Assembly (NCBI GenBank): GCA_007133875.1
Contig: SLLW01000378.1
Location: 1 to 5,052, forward strand
Length of the DNA: 5,052 nucleotides
Direction of reading: 5' to 3'
Source of the DNA: Balneolales bacterium
GTDB taxonomy: Bacteria > Bacteroidota > Rhodothermia > Balneolales > Natronogracilivirgulaceae
Shown here: positions 1 to 5,052 of the stretch, in pieces
Position numbering within the stretch: position 1 is the first letter of the stretch
How the letters are laid out: each line of letters opens with the position of its first letter
Notes under the pieces: generated by a model
Seen by the model: only the letters and a program-made list of their open reading frames with translations
What the model was told of the DNA's origin: nothing
Databases searched by the model: none
Program-made: the position numbers and the translations under genes

Positions 1-38
1 CCGGACACGATATCCCCGGACACGATATCCCCGGACAC
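1..38. repeat. 15-bp tandem direct repeat, truncated by window edge
   Basis: The unit CCGGACACGATATCC occurs perfectly at 1-15 and 16-30, followed by a partial third copy, CCGGACAC, at 31-38. The array probably continues to the left, out of view. Copies are directly adjacent with no spacers, so this is a tandem (minisatellite-like) repeat. The sequence changes abruptly at about 39 to AT-richer DNA. Read on the minus strand, the array starts TGTCCGG and repeats it every 15 bp. Repeated short motifs next to a TG...CA tip are a known feature of IS21-family insertion sequence ends, so an IS end is one possible explanation. A non-mobile intergenic repeat or a repetitive coding segment (15 bp is five codons) is equally possible. 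The repeat itself is certain; its nature is not. Confidence 0.85.
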
Positions 39-164
39 TACTCATCGTATGAACGAACAGATATGCCACTTTAAATTCGTATTTTGGGTTCGAAGTAATC
101 GAAATCTGGATCGACGCAATAGTATCAAAGAACGAAGCATTATTAACCACGGAAATTACTATTT

Positions 165-1316
165 ATGAATATTGGGATTGTGCTGTACCCCACCTACGGT
201 GGCAGCGGTGTCGTCGCAACGGAACTTGGGAAAGGACTTGCAAAACGGGGGCATAATGTGCATTTCATCAGTTATGCGCGCCCCATGCGCCTTGACGGAT
301 TTCATGAGAATATTTCATTTCATGAGGTCTCTTTTTCGGCCTATCCGCTGTTCGAGTATCCGCCGTATGATCTGGCGCTGGCAAGCCATATGGTGGATAT
401 CATCAAACACCAAAAGCTGGATCTGCTGCATGTGCATTATGCCATTCCCCATGCGACATCAGCATATCTGGCCAAACAGATACTGCGCGAGTCGGGGGCT
501 TCGATTCCGGTAGTGACAACCCTGCACGGAACCGATATCACCATCGTTGGCATCGATCCGAGTTACGCGCCGGTTGTAACCTTCTCCATCAATAAAAGTG
601 ACGGGGTGACCGCCGTCTCCGAATACCTCCGGGAGGAGACGTACAAGCACTTTGATATCACAAAAGAGATTGAGGTGATCCCCAATTTTATTGACCTCAA
701 ACGGTTCCGGAAATCAGAACAGAGCCATTTTAAAAAAGCGCTCTGTCCGAATGGTGAAAAGGTCTTGGTCCATGTCAGCAACTTCCGGGAAGTGAAGCGG
801 GTGAGTGATACCGTGGAAGTGTTTCATAACGTGCTGAAGAGCGGTATCAAGGCGCACCTGCTGCTGGTGGGAGACGGCCCGGAGCGCCAAAAGGTGGAAA
901 ACCGGTGCCGGGAACTGAAAATTTGCGACAAGGTCCGTTTCCTGGGCAAACAGGAAAAAATTGAAGATATCCTGTCCATTGCCGACCTGTTCCTGATTCC
1001 ATCGGGTTCCGAGACGTTCGGGCTTGCTGCGCTTGAGGCGATGAGCTGCAGTGTCCCGGTTCTCAGCACCAACATCGGCGGACTGCCGGAACTCAATATT
1101 CATGGTGAAACCGGCTATTTGTGCGATCTGGGTGATACGGATACGATGGGAAAATATGCCGTATCCATTCTCAGTGATGATGGCCTCCAGAAAAAGCTGT
1201 CAGCGAACGCCAGAAAACGGGCAGAACAATTTGAGCTGAATCAGGTCATTGACCACTACGAGTCGTACTATAAAAGTGTGATCCATGATGTAACCGCCAG
1301 TGCTACGCCCCAATAG
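165..1316 (+). CDS. bshA: N-acetyl-alpha-D-glucosaminyl L-malate synthase BshA (bacillithiol biosynthesis)
   Basis: This is a GT-B fold, family GT4 retaining glycosyltransferase. It transfers GlcNAc from UDP-GlcNAc to the hydroxyl of L-malate, the first step of bacillithiol synthesis; BshB (deacetylase) and BshC (cysteine ligase) act next and are not in this window. At 383 residues it has the family's usual length. Visible BshA hallmarks are the N-terminal GGSG loop (12-15), HVHYAIPHA (89-97), LHGTD (120-124), the 'FSINKSDGVTAVS' segment (140-152), VSNFREVKR (204-212), VGDGPE (235-240), the nucleotide-sugar motif SETFGLAALEAM with E283 and E291, and GGLPE (305-309). The segment after E291 reads MSCSVPV where related proteins usually have MACGVPV, a conservative change. 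There is no signal peptide or membrane segment, so it is cytosolic. The ATG at 165 gives the canonical N-terminus; only a weak GGAAA lies upstream (151-155). The 3' end overlaps convergent sucC by 14 bp. Confidence 0.93.
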   Translation: MNIGIVLYPTYGGSGVVATELGKGLAKRGHNVHFISYARPMRLDGFHENISFHEVSFSAYPLFEYPPYDLALASHMVDIIKHQKLDLLHVHYAIPHATSAYLAKQILRESGASIPVVTTLHGTDITIVGIDPSYAPVVTFSINKSDGVTAVSEYLREETYKHFDITKEIEVIPNFIDLKRFRKSEQSHFKKALCPNGEKVLVHVSNFREVKRVSDTVEVFHNVLKSGIKAHLLLVGDGPERQKVENRCRELKICDKVRFLGKQEKIEDILSIADLFLIPSGSETFGLAALEAMSCSVPVLSTNIGGLPELNIHGETGYLCDLGDTDTMGKYAVSILSDDGLQKKLSANARKRAEQFELNQVIDHYESYYKSVIHDVTASATPQ

Positions 1317-2511
1317 CGCGGGTAACCTCTTCGGCGGCTTCCTTGAGCAGGACGGCGGAAATCACATTGAGTCCGCTTTCGTCTATCAGTACTTTGGCCT
1401 CTTCGGCATTGGTTCCCTGAAGCCGTACGATAATCGGAACATCTTTCAGTTTGTTGGCGATTTCGGGATCCTTGACGGCTTCGATGATGCCATTGGCAAC
1501 CCGGTCGCAACGCACAATACCTCCGAAAATATTGATCAGGATGGCCTCCACGTTGGGGTCTTTCAGGATGATGCGGAATCCGTTGCGAACGGTTTCTACA
1601 TTGGCGCCACCCCCCACATCCAGGAAGTTGGCCGGTTCGCCGCCTGCAAGTTTGATCATGTCCATGGTAGCCATCGCAAGTCCGGCACCGTTGACCATGC
1701 ATCCGACATTACCGTCCAGTTTGATATAATTGAGGTTGGAAGCACCGGCCTCGAGTTCAAGCGGATCCTCCTCGGATTCATCCCGCAATTCAGCGATTTT
1801 CGGCTGCCGGTAGAGGGCGTTGTCGTCAAAGTTAATCTTTGCATCGAGTGCTACGATATCGTTATCGTCGGTAAGTGCCAGCGGATTGATCTCAATAATA
1901 GAGGCATCGGTCGCTTCGAATGCCTTGTAGAGCGCCATGATAAACTTCATCGCTTTTTTGAACGGGTCACCGCTTAGGCCAAGTGCAAAAGCCAGACGCC
2001 GGGCCTGATTTGCCTGAAGCGGCAGTCCGGGTTCGACCCACTCCTTGACGATTTTTTCGGGCGTCTCTGCTGCTACTTTCTCAATCTCCACACCGCCTTC
2101 GGTCGAAACCATGATTACATTCTGATTGCGGGTCCGGTCGAGGGTAACTCCCACATAATATTCATTGGCAATATCAACGCCATCGGTAATATAAAGCCGC
2201 TCGACTTTCTTTCCGGCCTCGCCGGTCTGGATGGTAACCAGTGTATCGCCAATCAGTGACGCTGCCGCTTTTTTCACCTCTTCTACTGATGTTGCCAGAA
2301 TGACCCCTTTGGCACCGGACGATTTGGTCCGTCCCTTGCCGCGTCCTCCTGCGTGAATCTGGGCCTTTACTACAAACAGCGAAGCGCCATTCGCTTTCAG
2401 TTTCTCAGCAGCAGAAACGGCCTCATCTACGGTAAAAGCGGAAATACCATCCGGTACGGCAACCTGATATGATTGTAACAATTCTTTGGCCTGATATTCA
2501 TGAATATTCAT
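1303..2511 (-). CDS. sucC: Succinyl-CoA synthetase (succinate-CoA ligase) beta subunit
   Basis: This is the beta subunit of the TCA-cycle enzyme that interconverts succinyl-CoA and succinate with formation of ATP or GTP; it works as a complex with SucD, which carries the phospho-histidine. At 402 residues it is slightly longer than the ~388 of E. coli SucC, partly from a few extra residues after GGRGK. The N-terminal ATP-grasp domain covers about 1-235, with the canonical start MNIHEYQAKELL, VVKAQIHAGGRGK (47-59), EINPL (207-211, N209) and D223 as likely Mg-nucleotide ligands. The C-terminal CoA-ligase domain has GCMVNGAGLAM (270-280), NFLDVGGGA (295-303), NIFGGIVRCD (327-336) and RLQGTN (363-368). 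All key motifs are intact. The ATG at 2511 gives the family's usual N-terminus; no convincing ribosome binding site precedes it. sucD is not adjacent: the gene converges on bshA and overlaps it by 14 bp. Nucleotide preference (ADP or GDP) cannot be read with confidence. Confidence 0.98.
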   Translation of the reverse strand: MNIHEYQAKELLQSYQVAVPDGISAFTVDEAVSAAEKLKANGASLFVVKAQIHAGGRGKGRTKSSGAKGVILATSVEEVKKAAASLIGDTLVTIQTGEAGKKVERLYITDGVDIANEYYVGVTLDRTRNQNVIMVSTEGGVEIEKVAAETPEKIVKEWVEPGLPLQANQARRLAFALGLSGDPFKKAMKFIMALYKAFEATDASIIEINPLALTDDNDIVALDAKINFDDNALYRQPKIAELRDESEEDPLELEAGASNLNYIKLDGNVGCMVNGAGLAMATMDMIKLAGGEPANFLDVGGGANVETVRNGFRIILKDPNVEAILINIFGGIVRCDRVANGIIEAVKDPEIANKLKDVPIIVRLQGTNAEEAKVLIDESGLNVISAVLLKEAAEEVTRAIGA

Positions 2512-2613
2512 GGAGCGAGCTGGTTTTTATGATATGTTCGGTTGTTTCCTGAAGAAACGTTCGGGATGGTGGCCAATTTACAAAGTTTACACGTAGATAT
2601 CATGAAAGAATAA

Positions 2614-2623
2614 GACATATGTC
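2614..2623. promoter_or_regulatory. Perfect 10-bp palindrome, possible operator
   Basis: GACATATGTC is a perfect palindrome in the intergenic region, about 100 bp upstream of the sucC start and 125 bp upstream of the kinase start. The symmetry is seen directly. Operator function is inferred only from its location; a chance palindrome in AT-rich DNA is possible. Confidence 0.25.
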
Positions 2624-2654
2624 CATTTTTTTGTTGCGCATGAGACACTTTTTG

Positions 2655-2671
2655 TGTTATATGTTGTAACA
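2655..2671. promoter_or_regulatory. Imperfect dyad TGTTA-N7-TAACA, possible operator
   Basis: Arms TGTTA (2655-2659) and TAACA (2667-2671) are perfect inverted repeats separated by 7 bp, a spacing compatible with a dimeric helix-turn-helix regulator. It overlaps the weak kinase promoter candidate. No regulator gene is adjacent, so the assignment is speculative. Confidence 0.25.
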
Positions 2672-2707
2672 GTAGCTTATTCATACAGTTGAAAGCCGGT
2701 TACCTCC

Positions 2708-2729
2708 CGGGGTCAGGATCATTGCCCCG
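2708..2729 (+). promoter_or_regulatory. GC-rich hairpin in the kinase 5' leader
   Basis: CGGGG (2708-2712) pairs with CCCCG (2725-2729). A G-U pair (2713/2724) extends the stem to 6 bp, closing a 10-nt loop. It ends 19 nt before the TTG start and is not followed by a T-run on either strand, so it does not look like an intrinsic terminator. The CCTCC directly before it (2703-2707) is complementary to GGAGG at 2751-2755 inside the start region, so a longer structure enclosing the start codon is possible. The inverted repeat is seen; a role in translation control is inference. Confidence 0.4.
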
Positions 2730-2748
2730 AAATTAAACGATACTCGTA

Positions 2749-4971
2749 TTGGAGGAGCACCAAAAATACCACCCTTTTCGTCTTAATCCGACGAATATCA
2801 CGCTCATCTATCTGGTGCTTGGTTTTTTATGGATTGCTTTCTCTGACCGGTTATTGATGGCATTTGTGGATGATCCGGCATCGATGACCAACCTGCAGAC
2901 GCTGAAGGGCTGGGCTTATGTTGCCCTTACCGCCCTTCTTCTTTTTGTCCTGATAGCACGGTACAAAAGTGGGATAACCTCCATGCACCGGGAGTACATG
3001 GAGACATACGAACAATACAAAGCGCTGCTCGAACACGGCAATCAAATCATTATCCAGGTGGATACCCGGGGTAATTTCAATTATGTTAACCCGGTTTTGA
3101 TATCCGATCTGGGGTACTCCCGGGAGGATATCTCGAACTTGTCCGATCTGAAAGCCATTATTCACCCGAACGATATTCCCCGATTTCAGGAAATTCAGAA
3201 GCATATCCTGTCCCCCCACGGAAAAACAGTAAAACATCAGTTGCGCATACGTCATAATAACGGAACATGGCGCTGGTTTTCAGTAATTTTTGCCGATGGA
3301 CGGACTCTTGCATATGTGGAGAGCAGCCTGTTGTTTATCAGGGATATCAACGATGAAAGCGTATTGTATGAACGTCTGAATGAAGCAAATAAACGGTTTG
3401 AACACATTTTTCAGGAAGCTCCGGTTGGATATCACACATCCAACAAGGATTTGATCATCACCGATATCAACAAAACCGAGTTGGATTACCTGGGTTACAA
3501 CCGGGATGAGGTGGTCGGGAAGATGAGCTGGGCCGATCTCCTGGAGGCCGATGAGCTTCCGAAATTTGAGCAGCATAAAAGGGACCTTTTTGAAAAGGGA
3601 AAGGTTGAAAACTTCACCTATAATATCCGGCGTAGAGATGGAACACGGCGGTCTGTCATCCTTAATGCCAGAGGTTTTTTCGATGAAAATGACGAATTGC
3701 TGTATACCATCGGTAATGTCCTGGATGTAACCGACAAACTGCGGGTCGAAGAGGAGATTCAGGAACTGTATAACCGGCTTCATTACCATATCCAGAATAC
3801 CCCGCTCGGTTTTGTAGAGTGGGATAAAGAATTTCGCGTCAAAGAGTGGTCCGGCCGTGCCGAAGAGATTTTCGGCTGGAGCCGGGATGAGGTTCTGGGA
3901 AAGCATCCATCGGATTGGAAACTGGTCCACCCGGATGACACGGAATATGACAATTCCATGATGCAGAAGATGATGGAGGGGAAAAGCCGCCGGAATGTGT
4001 ATCAACTCCGGAACTTCAATCGTCAAGGGGAAGTCCGTATTTGCGAATGGTACAATTCGGTATTGCCGGATGCTGATGGGAAACTGCTTACAGTATTGTC
4101 GCTGATTCATGATATCACCGACCAGGAAATAGCCCGTGATGAGATCCGGGAGCTCAATACCTCCCTGGAGAAGAAAGTCCGGGACAGGACCCGTAAGCTG
4201 GAGGCGGCTAACAAGGAGCTGGAATCCTTTGCCTATTCGGTTTCGCATGCCCTTCGGGCACCATTGCGTGGAATTCACGGTTCTAGCCAGGCATTCGCGG
4301 ATCAATACAAAGATATTCTGGATAAAAAAGGAAAGAATTATCTTGACCGGGTCCGGTCTGCCACCCAAAAAATGAGCAATCTGATTGATGATCTTCTCTC
4401 TCTCTCCCGGATTTCAAGATCCGAGTTGAAACTGGAGCGAGTTTCATTCGATGAGTTAATTGAAAAGACATTTGATGCGTACAAACGCAAAAATCCTGAT
4501 CAGGAAGCGGAACTCCGAGTTAAAAGTGCAATTGAAGTCTCCGGAGATCCCAGGCTTCTGGCAATAATGGTTCAGAACCTGGTCGATAACGCCTGGAAGT
4601 TCTCATCCCGACAAAAAAAGATCATCCTGGAAACAGGAGTGGAGTGGATTAATGAGGATCAGGTCATTTTTATCAGGGATTTTGGCGTGGGCTTCAATAT
4701 GAAGTATTACAACAAGATGTTTACGGCATTCCAGCGGCTCCATTCCGAGGAAGAGTTTTCAGGTACCGGAATAGGGTTGGCAACCGTACAGCGTATCGTT
4801 CATCGACACTCCGGCCGGATTTGGGCTGAATCGGAACAGGGGAACGGAGCGGTATTCTATTTTACATTGGCGGCCAGGAATGATGAACCGGTAAAGGATA
4901 GGCCGGAAAACGGGCGTGAAACGAGTTCGGGTCAGGTTAGCAAAACCATTAGCCGGCAGGAAGAGCGGTAG
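2749..4971 (+). CDS. Membrane-anchored triple-PAS sensor histidine kinase
   Basis: A 740-residue two-component sensor kinase; the signal is unknown. Two N-terminal membrane segments (about 18-36 and 53-71) flank a short loop of roughly 16 residues, so the protein is membrane-anchored without a large extracellular domain. Three PAS domains follow (about 86-205, 212-333, 340-460), each ending in a typical DI/DV-T-D-type linker, then a coiled linker (about 460-492). The HisKA domain (about 490-556) has H500 in SVSHALRAPLRGI. The HATPase_c domain shows the N box (N610, N614), G1 DFGVGF (644-649), the F box (MFTAFQRLH, 657-665) and G2 GTGIGLA (672-678). The kinase core resembles the phytochrome/Rcp1-partner subfamily (SHDLRAPLRG...RLH...GTGIGLATVQRIV). 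There is no receiver domain. The charged tail (711-740) looks disordered. Odd points are alanine at 501 instead of D/E and phenylalanine at 645 instead of the common N. TTG at 2749 is the only usual start that keeps membrane segment 1: an in-frame stop lies at 2734-2736 and the first in-frame ATG (residue 37) would delete it. Confidence 0.95.
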   Translation: MEEHQKYHPFRLNPTNITLIYLVLGFLWIAFSDRLLMAFVDDPASMTNLQTLKGWAYVALTALLLFVLIARYKSGITSMHREYMETYEQYKALLEHGNQIIIQVDTRGNFNYVNPVLISDLGYSREDISNLSDLKAIIHPNDIPRFQEIQKHILSPHGKTVKHQLRIRHNNGTWRWFSVIFADGRTLAYVESSLLFIRDINDESVLYERLNEANKRFEHIFQEAPVGYHTSNKDLIITDINKTELDYLGYNRDEVVGKMSWADLLEADELPKFEQHKRDLFEKGKVENFTYNIRRRDGTRRSVILNARGFFDENDELLYTIGNVLDVTDKLRVEEEIQELYNRLHYHIQNTPLGFVEWDKEFRVKEWSGRAEEIFGWSRDEVLGKHPSDWKLVHPDDTEYDNSMMQKMMEGKSRRNVYQLRNFNRQGEVRICEWYNSVLPDADGKLLTVLSLIHDITDQEIARDEIRELNTSLEKKVRDRTRKLEAANKELESFAYSVSHALRAPLRGIHGSSQAFADQYKDILDKKGKNYLDRVRSATQKMSNLIDDLLSLSRISRSELKLERVSFDELIEKTFDAYKRKNPDQEAELRVKSAIEVSGDPRLLAIMVQNLVDNAWKFSSRQKKIILETGVEWINEDQVIFIRDFGVGFNMKYYNKMFTAFQRLHSEEEFSGTGIGLATVQRIVHRHSGRIWAESEQGNGAVFYFTLAARNDEPVKDRPENGRETSSGQVSKTISRQEER

Positions 4972-4972
4972 T

Positions 4973-5008
4973 CGGTCATTCAGGAGACCGATAGCTCCTT
5001 TCCTGAAT
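4973..5008 (+). terminator. Overlapping inverted repeats after the kinase stop; possible weak terminator or pseudoknot
   Basis: One base after the TAG stop, three perfect inverted repeats overlap: CGGTC/GACCG (4973-4977/4986-4990), AGGAG/CTCCT (4982-4986/4995-4999) and ATTCAGGA/TCCTGAAT (4978-4985/5001-5008). The 8-bp arm of the last is exactly the loop of the first, so they either compete or form an H-type pseudoknot. No strong T-run follows (CTCTGTTTATC), so an intrinsic terminator is only a modest possibility. The symmetry is seen directly; the function is inferred. Confidence 0.35.
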
Positions 5009-5040
5009 CTCTGTTTATCAGGTTGTAAATTTCAGCAAAA

Positions 5041-5052
5041 ATGGTAATAATA
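5041..5052 (+). CDS. Possible start of a downstream gene (first four codons, cut by window edge)
   Basis: ATG at 5041 opens a frame reading M-V-I-I up to the window edge, 69 bp after the kinase stop and on the same strand. Kinases of this phytochrome-like subfamily are often followed by a small single-domain response regulator whose N-terminus is a hydrophobic beta strand, and M-V-I-I would fit that. Four codons are not evidence of a gene, and no clear ribosome binding site precedes the ATG. Treat this as a pointer to the next sequence only. Confidence 0.2.

Larger units (their letters stand above)
2512..2748. promoter_or_regulatory. Divergent intergenic region between sucC and the kinase gene
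   Basis: These 237 bp separate the divergent starts of sucC (-) and the PAS kinase (+), so promoters for both should lie here. Candidates judged against the Bacteroidota pattern TTTG...TAnnTTTG are weak. For sucC, the minus strand reads TAAACTTTG at 2589-2581, one base longer than consensus. For the kinase, TTTG at 2651-2654 is followed after 18 nt by TAGCTTAT at 2673-2680, which matches only the TAnnTT part. Symmetric sequences that could bind regulators or fold in RNA are GTTTC/GAAAC at 2544-2558, the perfect palindrome GACATATGTC at 2614-2623, and TGTTATATGTTGTAACA at 2655-2671 (5-bp arms). No RNA gene or convincing ORF was seen. The role is certain only by position; individual boxes are tentative. 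Confidence 0.5.

Noticed and set aside
1..38. Possible CRISPR repeats
   Set aside because: The units are only 15 bp and directly abut with no spacers; no cas gene is present.
78..90. TATTTTGG as a Bacteroidota -7 box for bshA
   Set aside because: It is one base short of TAnnTTTG and I could not find a properly spaced TTTG upstream, so I did not call a promoter.
626..636. Palindromes CCTCCGGGAGG (626-636) and CTCCCGGGAG (3117-3126)
   Set aside because: Both lie inside conserved coding sequence and are explained by Arg/Glu and Ser/Arg/Glu codons; no regulatory context.
714..1103. Minus-strand open frames opposite bshA
   Set aside because: They are shadows of a fully conserved glycosyltransferase frame and show no domain or ribosome binding site.
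1300..1977. Open frame (225 codons) on the plus strand opposite sucC
   Set aside because: It is antisense to a gene with every SucC motif intact; its translation shows no family features and it has no leader of its own.
2708..2729. GC hairpin as an intrinsic terminator
   Set aside because: No T-run follows on either strand, and both flanking genes are transcribed away from this region, so there is no transcript to terminate.
3280..4368. Long open frame (362 codons) on the minus strand opposite the PAS kinase
   Set aside because: It lies wholly antisense to a gene with clear PAS and HisKA domains, its translation has no recognisable domain, and long antisense frames are common opposite genes of this codon usage.

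Overview
This 5,052-base window looks like chromosomal DNA from a member of the Bacteroidota or the related Balneolota/Rhodothermota group. The evidence is indirect. There is a bacillithiol glycosyltransferase, a sucC with no adjacent sucD, weak or absent Shine-Dalgarno sequences, and a phytochrome-type PAS histidine kinase with a TTG start. Base composition looks roughly balanced, with AT-richer intergenic stretches. The phylum call is an inference from protein style, not a measurement.

Layout: (1) Bases 1-38 are the visible end of a perfect 15-bp tandem repeat, cut by the window edge. (2) AT-richer leader DNA runs to 164. (3) bshA is on + at 165-1316. (4) sucC is on - at 1303-2511, convergent with bshA and overlapping its 3' end by 14 bp. 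(5) A 237-bp divergent intergenic region (2512-2748) holds several dyads and a GC hairpin. (6) A 740-residue membrane-anchored triple-PAS hybrid-less histidine kinase is on + at 2749-4971. (7) An 81-bp tail has overlapping inverted repeats right after the kinase stop and possibly the first four codons of a next gene.

The three genes do not form an operon. BshA makes the first intermediate of bacillithiol from UDP-GlcNAc and L-malate. SucC is the beta subunit of the TCA-cycle succinyl-CoA synthetase; its alpha partner must be encoded elsewhere. The kinase senses an unknown signal, and its response regulator is not in view, although a regulator could begin at the right edge.

No clearly new multi-gene system is visible. 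The points most worth a second look are an alanine in place of the conserved acidic residue after the phospho-accepting histidine of the kinase, mutually exclusive or pseudoknot-capable RNA stems directly after the kinase stop codon, the TTG start overlapped by a misplaced GGAGGAG, the bshA/sucC convergent overlap, and the in-frame 15-bp repeat at the left edge.
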